Shown here: positions 22,978 to 32,871 of the stretch, one piece after another
Numbering within the stretch: position 1 is the stretch's first letter
Layout: each line of letters begins with the position of its first letter
DNA from: Schistocerca nitens
Lineage: Eukaryota; Arthropoda; Insecta; Orthoptera; Acrididae
NCBI RefSeq assembly: GCF_023898315.1
Contig: NC_064617.1
Location: forward strand, 717,853,202 to 717,917,201
Length of the DNA: 64,000 bases
Direction: 5' to 3'
Position numbers and translations under genes: made by a program
The notes under the pieces: generated by a model
What the model was told of the DNA's origin: nothing
The model's database searches: none
Seen by the model: only the letters and a program-made list of their open reading frames with translations

Positions 22978-23467
22978 TGTAGTGGACTGACAAGGCAGCC
23001 AGTCCACAGTGACGGGTAGCCGAAAGGGCACACGTACACACACGCCGACTGGCGCGAAGTCTGGAACAGGATTTGTAATGAATGTGATAAAGAAAAGAAC
23101 GTAGCTACTAGAACACTTAACTTTTATATCGTCCTTTGGTATACAGCATTCTTGATGATACAAGTGAGACTATCTTGAGATACATGCAATGGTACAAATG
23201 GCGCCTTGCTAGGTCGTAGCCATTAACTTAGCTGAAGGCTATTCTAACTGTCTCTCGGCAAATGAGAGAAAGGCTTCGTCAGTGTAGTCGCTAGCAACGT
23301 CGTCGTACAACTGGGGCGAGTGCTAGTCAGTCTCTCGAGACCTGCCGTGTGGTGGCGCTCGATCTGCGATCCTGACAGTGGCGACACGCGGGTCCGACAT
23401 GTACTAATGGACCGCGGCCGATTTAAGCTACCACCTAGCAAGTGTGGTGTCTGGCGGTGACACCACA
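22978..23467 (-). repeat. LTR (3' LTR on - strand)
   Basis: 490 bases, identical to 26013-26502 except for five transitions that I count by eye. Ends TG..CA, with the 5-base duplication ttcgc on its outer side. Confidence 0.95.
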
Positions 23468-24470
23468 TTCCTCCCCCGCAAATCGGCGAACAGTCGTGTG
23501 ATAAGGCTTCCGCCCGCCGTGGGGAGGACCCCATGTTGACGTATGCGATGAGGTGGGGAGCCTAACAACAGGCGAGGCTGTGCCACCCGCACCCTGCCAT
23601 TCGGTCCGAGGGGAGCTAGGAAACGCCTGAAAACCTAGTCCAGGGTGCACGTCAACATGCGGTGTATGCGCCCGTAGAGATATAGGAGGGGCCGAAGGGT
23701 CGACCTCCATGTGGTCGGGGCACCCGACGGGCGAAGACGACATCTGGTCCGGAGCGGGCAAGAGTTCCATGGCGGAGGACAGCTGGTCACTGGAAGCGAT
23801 CGGCGGCACGTGACCCAGGGAGGCGATGGGCGGCTGCAGCGAAGCGTCCACTGCGGACGGCGCCAGCGGGAGAACAGGCGGCGGGGCGGCGCCACGAGGC
23901 AAAATTGAAGGCAACGTCGGTAACACCTGGGGATGAGGCGAGCCAGTAGATGGGTCCCCAGGGCGCTGACCGGACGGCACCGTCGCTGAAAGCAGACGGG
24001 GAGCGGCAGAACCCAGGCGACGACAGAGGTGCAGCTGATTGAGATGCCGACGCACCTCACCAGAGGCCCCCAAAACCAAATACATCGCGCGGCCGAGGCA
24101 GCGAAGAATGCGCCCTGCGAGCCAACGCCGTGAACCGCGATAGTTGCGATAGAAGACAACGTCGCCAGGAGCAAAAGCAGGAGTCTGCCGCTGCACAGGA
24201 ACCTGATGCGGCAGATGCAGCAAAGACATCAAGGTTCGATGAGGACGACCATGGAGCAACTCAGCCGGCGAGCGACCATCGCGGGGCTGAGAGCGATACG
24301 AAGACAAAAAGAGCAACAACGCGTCCTCCCGAGAATGCGACTCTTTCAACTTCAACATCTGTGACTTGAAAGTCCAGACCAAACGTTCAGCGGCACCATT
24401 TGACTGTGGCGAAAACGGCGCGGATGTCAGATGTTGAATACCATTGGCCTTGCAGAATGACTGAAAGATT
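23435..24470 (-). pseudogene. Integrase C-terminal remnant of the LTR element
   Basis: On the - strand the sequence picks up at FCKANGIQHLTSAPFSPQSN then GAAERLVWTFK, the part of the integrase core that contains the last catalytic Glu. It continues LLFLSSYRSQPRDGRSPAEL, a basic C-terminal domain (APGDVVFYRNYRGSRRWLAG) and VRRHLNQLHLCRR, then a Pro-rich tail that overlaps the 3' LTR start. The HHCC zinc finger and the first two catalytic Asp residues of integrase are missing with the rest of pol, so it cannot be functional. Confidence 0.85.
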
Positions 24471-24517
24471 GACGATAGACAAGTTAAACAATTGAAATAA
24501 ATCTAAACCAAACAAGT

Positions 24518-25954
24518 TCACTGCAGTAGAAGAACGTAAAATGACACAAGTTTTGTTTGTTCCTTGTATGTAGCAAGAAGAGTGCACTGTCCTAACACAG
24601 GGATAGCTTGTCCGGAATAACTATTTAACTGAACACGTGCAGCACGCAACAGGGGTGCGCCCAGTTGTTTGTACGTGGCGTGATTGAGCAATGAAACTGC
24701 CGCTCCGGTATCGAGCTGGAATGGTATCACTTGTCCGGCAAAGTCCAAATCTACAAAAAGTTTATTGTCCTGCTGACGACAAGAGTGACTGTTATGTGCA
24801 ACTTGAACAGTCACTGGTACAGAATCACGTGCGACGGGACGGGACTTCCGTCGACGTCGACGCACACTTTTTGTGGGACGAACACAGTCACTGTTGGCGA
24901 GAGGAACACTGGGCGGAGTGGAATTAACTACATGAATGTCCATGGGCGAAGGTTCACGAGCCTGAGTGTCCTTGGTGCGATTCCGGCGCGAAGCAAAGGG
25001 CCGGGAATGGTTGCAATTGTCTGATCTGAGCTTTTTCTGGCAAACACTTTGAACATGTCCTTTCTTGTTACAGAAAAAGCAAATAGCCTGGCGTGACGGG
25101 CAATTCTCACGCGAATGTCTAGTTGCACACCGCGGGCATGATTTTAGAACTGCATTGGCATGCTTACGCGGCACACGTGTTTGCGAGCTAGGCTGCAGCT
25201 GCGCGGACGTGCGCGAGGGCCGGTTAGCGTCCTGTGCTGCGCGCCCGGCGGGCCGGTTAATGTGACACACTGCTGGCGAAGTTGCAAATGAGTCCTGAGC
25301 AAAGTCAAGTGTGTCTTGCCTATCCAATATGTCTATCACTTGTTGAAGGGAGGGATTAACTAGTTTCAAAATCTGTTCCCGTATGTGAACATCAGAAACG
25401 TTCTGTGCTATTGCATCACGCACCATAGTATCTGAATAAGGGAGTCCACAGTCACATTCAAATGCACAGTCCCTAGTAAGTCCTTGCAAAGTTGCAACCC
25501 ACTCCCGATTAGTCTGACCGGCCGTACGTTTGGTACGAAAGAACGCATACCTTTTTGCAACGACATTTACTGTTTCCTTGAAATAGGCATGTAAAGCAGA
25601 CAAAATTTCTTCGTATGAAAGAGTTGCTACGTCGCGCCGGGGAAACAATTTCACTATCACACGGTAGGTGGACACACCTACACACGAAAGCAAAAACGGC
25701 TGCCGCTCATTACCTTGAATTCTGTAGGCGGCGAGATGAAATCCAAATTGTCGGGACCATTCTGTCCAGCTTTCGGCGTCGGGACGAAAAGCACGGAACA
25801 GCGGTGCAACTGCGGGTTGTGGCTGCGGTAGCGATGAAGCGGCGGCGGCCGCATCGTTGTGCAGCGCACGGTGACCCTGGACGAGCTGTCCAAGGGCATC
25901 CAATAACGCCTGCGTCTGCTGATTCAGTACATCTGGAGAATGTGGCGAAGCCAT
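24518..25954 (-). CDS. Gag-protease polyprotein of the LTR element
   Basis: An intact 478-codon frame from ATG (MASPHSPDVLNQQ). Residues about 50-230 are a gag-like capsid region (FRPDAESWTEWSRQFGFHLA, then VAKRYAFFRTKRTAGQTNRE). Around residues 275-310 are paired zinc knuckles (CPRCATRHSRENC, CFFCNKKGHVQSVC) for nucleic-acid binding. A basic linker (TKSVRRRRRKSRP) is followed near residue 420 by LDTGAAVSLL, the aspartic protease active site. The frame ends shortly after protease (FYVLLLQ) and no reverse transcriptase follows. Its base composition is higher in GC than the surrounding intron. The frame is undamaged, fitting a recent insertion. It may have been mobilised in trans. Confidence 0.9.
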   Translation of the reverse strand: MASPHSPDVLNQQTQALLDALGQLVQGHRALHNDAAAAASSLPQPQPAVAPLFRAFRPDAESWTEWSRQFGFHLAAYRIQGNERQPFLLSCVGVSTYRVIVKLFPRRDVATLSYEEILSALHAYFKETVNVVAKRYAFFRTKRTAGQTNREWVATLQGLTRDCAFECDCGLPYSDTMVRDAIAQNVSDVHIREQILKLVNPSLQQVIDILDRQDTLDFAQDSFATSPAVCHINRPAGRAAQDANRPSRTSAQLQPSSQTRVPRKHANAVLKSCPRCATRHSRENCPSRQAICFFCNKKGHVQSVCQKKLRSDNCNHSRPFASRRNRTKDTQAREPSPMDIHVVNSTPPSVPLANSDCVRPTKSVRRRRRKSRPVARDSVPVTVQVAHNSHSCRQQDNKLFVDLDFAGQVIPFQLDTGAAVSLLNHATYKQLGAPLLRAARVQLNSYSGQAIPVLGQCTLLATYKEQTKLVSFYVLLLQ

Positions 25955-26012
25955 GACACAAGCAAATTAGTGCAATACGAACGCTAAAGTCCCTTTTTAG
26001 ACTCGTCGCCAA

Positions 26013-26502
26013 TGCAGTGGACTGACAAGGCAGTCAGTCCACAGTGACGGGTAGCCGAAAGGGCACACGTACACACACGCCGACTGGTGCGAAGTCTGGA
26101 ACAGGATTTGTAATGAATGTGATAAAGAAAAGAATGTAGCTACTAGAACACTTAACTTTTATATCGTCCTTTGGTATACAGCATTCTTGATGATACAAGT
26201 GAGACTATCTTGAGATACATGCAATGGTACAAATGGCGCCTTGCTAGGTCGTAGCCATTAACTTAGCTGAAGGCTATTCTAACTGTCTCTCGGCAAATGA
26301 GAGAAAGGCTTCGTCAGTGTAGTCGCTAGCAACGTCGTCGTACAACTGGGGCGAGTGCTAGTCAGTCTCTCGAGACCTGCCGTGTGGTGGCGCTCGATCT
26401 GCGATCCTGACAGTGGCGACACGCGGGTCCGACATGTACTAATGGACCGCGGCCGATTTAAGCTACCACCTAGCAAGTGTGGTGTCTGGCGATGACACCA
26501 CA
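26013..26502 (-). repeat. LTR (5' LTR on - strand)
   Basis: 490 bases, partner of 22978-23467. The primer-binding-site candidate lies directly inside it at lower coordinates. Confidence 0.95.
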
Positions 26503-27145
26503 TTCGCCATACCCACACCCTGCCGTTGGATCACCACATTGTGTACCACGATACGTCACTCCACACAACATTTTTCCACTGCTCAATCATCCAATGTTTA
26601 TGCTCCTTACACCAAGCGAGGTGTCGTTTGGCATTTACCAGCATGATGTGTGACGTATGATCAGCCGCTCGACCATGAAATCCAAGTTTCCTCACCTCCC
26701 GTCTAACTTACATAGTACTTGCAATGCATCCTGATGCAGTTTGGAATTCCTGTGTGATGGTCTGGATAGATGTCTATTACACATTACGACCCTCTTCAAC
26801 TGTCGGCTGTCTGTCAGTCAACAGAAGAGGTCGGCCTGTATGCTTTTGTACTGTACGTGTCCCTTCACGTTTCCACTTCAGTATCGCATCAGAAACAGTG
26901 GACCTAGGGATGTTTAGGAGTGTGGAAATATCGCATACAGACTTATGGCACAAGTGACACCCAATCATCTGACCACGTTCGAAGCCTATGTATTCCGGGA
27001 GTGCACCATTCTGGTCTCTGATGTCTAATCACTACTGAGGCCGCTGATATGGAGTAGGTGGCAGCACAGTGCACCTAATATGAAAAACATGTGTGTTTTT
27101 TTGTTGGGGGGGGGGGTATTCAGATACTTTTGATCACATAGTATA

Positions 27146-28293
27146 GATATTGCCCCACAGGAGGAATAGCCTCCACCCTTGGTGGACAACATGGCACCCA
27201 CGTGACAATTACCTGCAACATAAGCAGTTTTGACAGCAGTGCTATTGTGGCCAAATATTGCTGTAATGTAGGCCCATCTAAATGCTCCTTGGGAGGGGGG
27301 GGGGGAAATGCAGAAAGAGATGAAAGCAGATTGGTCAGGGAACACACTGAAATGGATGGTGGACAGGACATTAGCTAGGGAAATGGAATGGTAGGTACTC
27401 CAATGGTGTTCTTTGTTAGATTTAGGTGATGAGAATAGAGTGAGGCAGTTTAAATGAAAGCTGGGCAGATTGCATTAGGAGACATACATGGATGTATGTT
27501 GCTAAAATCTATAATGGATAGAAAATTCTGAATGATGCAAATGGTGATAATGAATGGTGGTCAACTTCAAGGGGGAATAATTTGGGCGCACACCTGTCTA
27601 TATTCTGACCTTCCAGTACCAAGCAAGAACATAAGTCACCAACTGTTTGTCTTTTGCCATTTGAATTTATTAATTTTCGTGCAACTTATTATGCATAAGG
27701 ACACAGTTTTAGGTTGAGAAACAGTTGCACAATAATGTGCCACGACAAATAGTCCTTTAGAAATGCGAGCCGCTTTGTTTCTGTTGTGTTCATGTGGTAT
27801 TTTGCATTTTGTCAAAGCTTTCGATAAAATTCTGCTTGTGAAGCTATCGTGTTATTGGTATTGAGTGCAGCCTTCGTGCATGGACATAGTCTTATAGAAA
27901 GCACCTGTTTATGCTACCTTGCATTTCAGTAATAAAACCAATCTGAGTGAGTGAACATAAAATACAGGGTGTGAATGACTTATCAACTAGTTTTTGGTGC
28001 TGTTCAAAAGCTGTAATCTGATGATGACACAAGCATACTAAGCAAGTCCTGAAACTCAACCAGGACTAGTCCGGATGGTGGCTGAACAATTCTACAACTG
28101 TCATAGCAAATGTTTTAAGCTTTAAGTTAAAATTCTCATTCTTGATAATAAATTCTGCCTACTGTCTTTTATGTAATTTCTCTTTTGCCAATGTATATTT
28201 CAAAGCCTGTGTGTGTGAATGGGGGGGAGGGGGCCATTAAGGTGACACACATTTGCAGAAGTCCCACTATAGTAAAGTGTTTTTCATTTCCAG
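27146..28293. other. End of the UNG intron, unassigned
   Basis: Non-coding DNA with G homopolymers near 27290-27303. A short frame near 27815 (VKAFDKILLVKLSCYW) faintly resembles a LINE RT palm but is too short to annotate. Ends with the pyrimidine-rich acceptor of the last UNG exon. Confidence 0.5.
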
Positions 28294-28449
28294 AAAAAAC
28301 ATCATCTTTTAAAGGCACCTCATCCTTCCCCACTCTCTGCTCATCGTGGGTTCTTTGGCTGCAAGCATTTCTCTCAGTGCAATGAGCTGCTAAGAAAGGC
28401 TGGACGTGGAGAGATTGACTGGTGTCACCTCCCTGAAGATCTCAGTTAA
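28294..28449 (+). CDS. UNG: Uracil-DNA glycosylase, terminal exon (catalytic HPSPLS motif)
   Basis: After the acceptor TTTTCATTTCCAG (ending 28293) the frame starts in phase 0, as required by the preceding exon. It encodes [20 protein letters not shown], then [24 protein letters not shown] and a stop TAA at 28447-28449. HPSPLS is family-1 motif B: the His is catalytic (His268 in human) and the Leu inserts into the DNA base stack (Leu272). The C-terminal ..IDW..L matches the usual end of the protein, so the enzyme is complete at this end with a few extra residues. A 3' UTR follows with AATAAA at 28881. Drosophila melanogaster is known to lack UNG, so retention fits a lineage outside such flies. 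Confidence 0.95.
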   Translation, partial: KKHHLLKAPHPSPLSAHRGFFGCKHFSQCNELLRKAGRGEIDWCHLPEDLS

Positions 28450-28880
28450 ATTGTGTTTCAGTACTTCCTTTATTTTTATGTGCCAATTTGATATTATAAG
28501 TTTCTGTACTTGTGTTCATAATTTCCACAGTACTGTGATCTGCCCTCACCTATAGATTTTGCAGTGACAGTCGTGTTTTTATTTTTATTTTGTTTTCTTT
28601 TGTTTTTTTATGTACATTAGTGTAGCAAATTGAAAAAGTTCTATACTGGAGCTGTATTAAGTGTATAGTATTTTAAGGCTGTTAGTTCAACCATACCTGC
28701 CTGCAGCAGTACAAATTTTGAGTACAAATATTTTTCCCATCACCATGAAAAGTGGTGAAGTATATTTTTGTACTCGACAGACCTGCACTGAAAGTCTGAT
28801 AGCTAATTAGTGAAACAAGACTCTCTCAGCATTGTATTAGCTGATAGGATGCATTGTATGAATGAATGTTCCTTTGTGTA

Positions 28881-28886
28881 AATAAA
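28881..28886 (+). promoter_or_regulatory. Candidate UNG polyadenylation signal
   Basis: AATAAA occurs about 430 bases after the UNG stop codon and is followed within 25 bases by TG/T-rich sequence (tttctgtgtgttgtc), the usual arrangement of a cleavage site. No better signal was noted between the stop codon and this point. Confidence 0.6.
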
Positions 28887-28905
28887 TGCTTACTTTCTGT
28901 GTGTT

Positions 28906-29645
28906 GTCATGAATATTTTTCACTTCGCTGTGTCAGTATCAAGATGTACATTACATTAGCTTTATTCTCTACTTGATAAGTACTTCTGCGTCATATATAT
29001 CTCACCTGAATGGCATTGTCTGTCTCAAATGTGTGGGTAATGTAGGCCCTGCTAAAACTTCTTCTTCATGAAGACCATCACAGCCTGAAGTTTTACTAGT
29101 ACTAGTTAGTTGGTGTGGCCATTTTCAGCAGTAAGTGCATAACTATTTGTTTTATAAATTCATAAGCATTGTGTCTGTTACGATATAATAACCTGACTGA
29201 ACAAAATATTAGTACCCCTTTAAAAAAAAAAAAAAAAGGATAAAGGTCACTGTGGAGTGCTGTAGTTGGTCTAGAACTGGTTGGTGTGGTTCATGCTGAG
29301 ACGATGTGATGTGTGATATGACACATTGCAGTCATGGTCATGCACAAGATGCTTATCGGTGTGTGACATGTTCCCAGTGGAATGCTACCATATACGATTA
29401 TTACAGGGAAGTCTATAAACATAAAAAAATTACATGAATTCTATTGAATGAGTCTAGGCTGCTAACAGTTTTTGGAGAGTTTAATATTGACTACTCTGTG
29501 AAAACAGGGCATAAATTTTGTACTTGCTGTTTCTCCTGCTTAGTAGCTAATCATTAGATAACTGTGAGCTGGTGAAACTGTGTGAATGACGTTAAAAATG
29601 CCACCATGAAAAGTTAATTTTTTGTAAAACCACACAGTATGGTAC
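28906..29645. other. Gap between convergent gene ends
   Basis: Lies between the UNG polyadenylation signal (+ strand, 28881) and the candidate signal of the convergent gene (- strand, 29646). Contains an A-run at 29221-29236. No gene seen. Confidence 0.5.
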
Positions 29646-29651
29646 TTTATT
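29646..29651 (-). promoter_or_regulatory. Candidate polyadenylation signal of the - strand gene
   Basis: TTTATT on +, AATAAA on -, about 420 bases downstream of the stop codon at 30071-30073. If used, the 3' UTR includes the SINE at 29792-29985. Confidence 0.4.
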
Positions 29652-29791
29652 CAATGTGCACATGTATAAAAAGTGTTTACAAATTAGTAAACATTGGACA
29701 GTATTTCTAGAACTGTTCAGTTTCCCACAGTAATGTATGATACAGCTTGTGGCTTATTCAGAAGAAACATTGCTGGACATGGAAGTGAGAT

Positions 29792-29985
29792 AAAAAAAAT
29801 GGCTCTGAGCACTATGGGACTTAACATCTGCGGTCATTAGTCCCCTAGAACTTAGAACTACTTAAACCTAACTAACCTAAGGACATCACACACATCCATG
29901 CCTGAGGCAGGATTCGAACCTGCGATCGGAGCGGTCACGCGGTTCCAGACTGAAGCGCCTAGACCGCACGGCCACACCGGCCGGC
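29792..29985 (-). mobile_element. tRNA-derived SINE, copy 1
   Basis: 194 bases flanked by a 10-base duplication gaagtgagat / gaagtgggat (29782-29791, 29986-29995). On the - strand it begins GCCGGCCGGTGTGGCCGTGC, has an A-box-like TGGCCGTGCGG and a B box GGTTCGAATCC, then a non-tRNA body ending GAGCCATTTTTTTT. This is the internal Pol III promoter layout of a tRNA-derived SINE. It lies in sense orientation in the probable 3' UTR of the - strand gene. Confidence 0.92.
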
Positions 29986-30070
29986 GAAGTGGGATCAGGC
30001 AACGTTGATGTGGGTTGTGAACTTGGCATAGGAATAGACAGTGTATATGGAAAAACAGACGCGCCCTTGA

Positions 30071-30420
30071 TCATGAGGAAAATCCTGACATGTCCTTCTC
30101 GGCTTTGTCTAGCTGCTCATTCAGAAGTAACAAGAGTTTAGCTTTCAAATCTATTTTATGCCTGTTCAAAGTTTCCTGATGAAGCATAAACTGTAAAAGC
30201 ATATTGTCAGCTGATGACTCCTGGTGTCTTTTCAGTACAGTAAGTTTTCCATTTCCAGCTTCAGTTTGTATTGGCAGCATACAAAGAGAAACATGAGCCA
30301 TTTGCATAGTGGGTGGCAATAGTGTCATCGGTGGCAAGTATCTGCCAACCTCACCGCAGGCAATCTCCAGTATAACTCTCATATTTTCTGGAGAATGAAA
30401 AAGGTATTGCCCATCTTCTG
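30071..30420 (-). CDS. Terminal exon of an unrecognised - strand gene
   Basis: On the - strand a pyrimidine-rich acceptor TTGTTTCTAACAG ends at 30421 and an open frame follows: EDGQYLFHSPENMRVILEIA, CGEVGRYLPPMTLLPPTM, AHVSLCMLP, then an amphipathic, probably coiled-coil tail LKRHQESSADNMLLQFMLHQ and IDLKAKLLLLLNEQLDKAEK, with stop TGA at 30071-30073. That gives 115 residues plus a split codon. It has normal, non-repetitive composition and is not part of any mobile element I recognise. I do not know the protein. The upstream exons must lie at higher coordinates, in an intron or beyond the window. The gene is convergent with UNG. An alternative acceptor three bases inside is possible. Confidence 0.6.
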
Positions 30421-31529
30421 CTGTTAGAAACAATGTAGATATCTTAGCTATACTTTGTACGAAGTAATCTAGACATAAAACCCACCAAACTTAAACTGGC
30501 CAGCGACTACATCATTCACTGTAAGCTTTTCAAAACATGCTCGATGGTTTACTCATTTATGAAGTATTGCAATAACGAAAAGAAAACCAGTTTACCATCA
30601 GGCTGTGATGTCAGACTGTAAGATATGGAGAAATCGTCTTTTTTTTCCCAATAGTTCCTCAAAAGCAAATGAGAAAGACTGCATCATGGAGAGTGGACAA
30701 ATTACAAAGGTGTGGTTTTGAATTTTTTACATGAAAAGTAAAAGTTAATGAGAACTAATACAAACACAAACACTGATGTAGCTTTGCTTCATCTTTGTTT
30801 CTCATGCACATGATCTGAAATTTCCCTCATGGATTGTACAACACAAGTTGTATAGAGTGAGCAGCACTCTATGTTGCGCCAAGTGATACCTACAACAGTG
30901 ATATGTGTTGGTGTTGTATCTCTGTCTTCTCAATGTAACCAGTTAAGTAGCTTAAACTATGTTTCTATGTGCTCTGACAATGCGAGTTGTTTCTGCATCG
31001 AATTCCAAGACACTAACATATTGTATTGCCTCATTGTGTACTGCGCCATACAGAGTGGTCATGCAAACCTCCACCACTGATGTAAATCGTGACATTAAGA
31101 TGGGTGATGTGTGATAGTTGGTCATATGGAATCAGCTGAGTAAGTTGGTTTGTTGTGGGGACATAATATGATGGCAGGAAAGAACTATCATTTTTTTAAA
31201 TGCTCATGACCACATCAGCATGTCTACAAGGATTTGTATACAACCAAATAGTGTAACATGGCATAAGATCCTAACCAACAGGAACCAGAGACCAGTGGAC
31301 ACCTTGCCAGTGACAGTTGGGTTCAAACTCGACAGGAATTGTTGGTGTTAGTGAGATTCAGGTTCATCTCAAATCAGTTTCCAAGAGAACATTGCAAAGC
31401 TGACTGCTTGCGGTGCACATTTGCAGTCAGGTACCTCACAATCTATTGGTTATGAACTGCAGACTAAAACTTGAATAAGTTCCAAAAAGGTTGGAAATTA
31501 AGGAGATGGAACCTGGATACACTGAAAAA
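30421..31529. other. Probable intron of the - strand gene
   Basis: No second exon with matching splice sites was found. Short frames only. The part around 31250-31330 (ggcataagatcctaaccaac) may be an old DNA transposon fragment but cannot be classified. Confidence 0.4.
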
Positions 31530-31734
31530 ATGAGATTATTGAGATCAAACAATGAAAAATCCACGATGGAATGTAACATTATGAAAGGAAAGTTACTACT
31601 CACCACATAGCGGAGATGCTGAGTTGCAGATAGGCACAACAAAAAGACTGTCAGAAATAAGCTTTTGGCCAACAACGCCTTTGCCAAAAATAGACAAAAC
31701 ACATACACACTGCAGGGTATTGAGAGTTTGAGGG
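31530..31734 (+). repeat. Dispersed repeat fragment
   Basis: Contains cgatggaatgtaacattatg, then catagcggagatgctgagtt and aataagcttttggccaa. I recognise this from memory as a high-copy locust repeat. It abuts the start of LINE copy C. Confidence 0.45.
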
Positions 31735-32400
31735 AGCACAATAAGAATTGAGTAGAACAGGGGAAAAGAATACAGTAGAAGACGAACGGCAAGCTTTCAG
31801 AGATGAAATAGCGGAGGCATAGAGGATAAAATAGGTAAAAAGACAAGGCCTGCTAGAAATCCATGGATAATACAAGGTATCGAATTTAATTGTTGAAACG
31901 AGAAAATATAAATATGAAGCTGGTGAAAGGGAATACAAAAGTCTGAAAAATAAGACGAATAGGAAGTGCAAAATGGCTAAGCATGAATGGCAGGAGGACA
32001 AACATCAGGATGTAGAAGCATACATCAGTAGGGAAAAGATAGGAACTGCCCACAGGAAAAATTAAAGAGGCCTTTGGGAAAAAGAGAAGCAACTATATGA
32101 ATATCAAAGAGCTCAAATGGAAAACCAGTCCTAAGCAAAGAAGGGAAAGGTGGAAGTAGTATATAGAGGGTCTATTCAAGGGAAATAACTGGAAGGCAAT
32201 ACTGTAGAACTGGATGACGTAGATGAAGAAGAGATTGGAACTATGACACTGTGAGAATAATTTGATAGGGCACTGAAAGACCCAGGTCAAGATAAGGCCT
32301 CAGGTGTAGATGACATTCTGTCAAAACTACTGATAACCTTGGGAGAGCCCTCTATGACAAAACCCTTTCAGCTTGTGTGTGAGGTGTACAAGACAGTCAA

Positions 32401-32537
32401 GATTAGATTTACTTTCGTTCCAATTGATCCGTAGTGAGGAGGTCCTCCAGGATGTGGAACATGTCAGAAAAACAACAATACATGACAAATATTTACAACT
32501 AAAACAAATAAGCTAATGTACCATTCCACAGGTCCCC
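32401..32537. repeat. Dispersed 135-base repeat, copy 2, within LINE C
   Basis: Same repeat as 16668-16803 with only scattered differences. It interrupts the LINE between ..tgtacaagacag and agacttcaaaaag, where the sister copy at 21 kb is continuous. A target duplication is not obvious. Confidence 0.7.
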
Positions 32538-32668
32538 AGACTTCAAAAAGACTAGTAATTTTAATTCCAAAGAAAATGCGTGAAAGTTACCAAACTATCA
32601 GTGTAATAAGTCATAGCTGCAAAATACTAACCCACATTTGTCACAGGAGAATGGAAAAATTGGCAGAA

Positions 32669-32871
32669 ACAAGGTCTGTGGTCCTCTTGCATTCTGGAAT
32701 GAGTGGCTCACCCGTCTTACCCTCTCCCCTCCTACTTCTCCTTGATTTTCTCTCTGTCTTATTGTATCTTGGTTACTACCGGACTTCCCAGGCTTTGGCT
32801 TTTGCATCCTTCCTCAGAGGATTATTGATACATATCGGATCCCTTTGACTCCCAACGACCAACCAACCAGA
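32669..32871. mobile_element. 203-base insertion in LINE C
   Basis: Flanked by an imperfect 8-base duplication tggcagaa / tggctgaa (32661-32668, 32872-32879). The LINE reads MEKLAE.. on the left and resumes with ..PTLGKTS on the right, as in uninterrupted copies. The pyrimidine-rich interior (cttaccctctcccctcctac) has no coding potential. Class unknown. Confidence 0.6.

Larger units (their letters stand above)
22978..26502 (-). mobile_element. Ty3/Gypsy-type LTR retrotransposon, young, internally deleted
   Basis: Two 490-base LTRs (22978-23467 and 26013-26502) flank gag-protease and an integrase remnant, all on the - strand. The element is bordered by the 5-base duplication ttcgc (22973-22977, 26503-26507). 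LTRs begin TGTGGTGTC and end in CA on the - strand. A primer-binding-site candidate TGGCGACGAGTC lies next to the 5' LTR (about 26000-26011), and a polypurine tract gcgggggaggaa lies immediately before the 3' LTR. Reverse transcriptase, RNase H and most of integrase are absent: the coding sequence jumps from just after protease to the end of the integrase core. It inserted into a Tc1-like element within the UNG intron. Confidence 0.95.
22392..27143 (-). mobile_element. Second Tc1-like transposon, interrupted by an LTR element
   Basis: Ends are matching inverted repeats: 22392 onward (cactgtgtgattaaaagtatc) pairs with the end at 27143 (gatacttttgatcacatagta), each bordered by TA (22390-22391, 27144-27145), the standard Tc1/mariner target. 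On the - strand, 26968-26777 encodes a helix-turn-helix region (VCDISTLLNIPRSTVSDAIL, KWKREGTRTVQKHTGRPLLL). Beyond the LTR element, 22970-22647 encodes KFGGAAVMVWSCFSWRGPAP, then RPVAEWLRNNNHP and WPAQRPDLNPIKHL, the Tc1 catalytic region. Removing 22978-26502 plus one ttcgc joins ..GRVWVWR to MPGKCH... Stops and shifts show it is inactive. The family differs from the copy at 20 kb. Confidence 0.88.

Noticed and set aside
27780-27850. Short RT-like phrase VKAFDKILLVKL
   Set aside because: Too short and without flanking RT blocks; could be chance.
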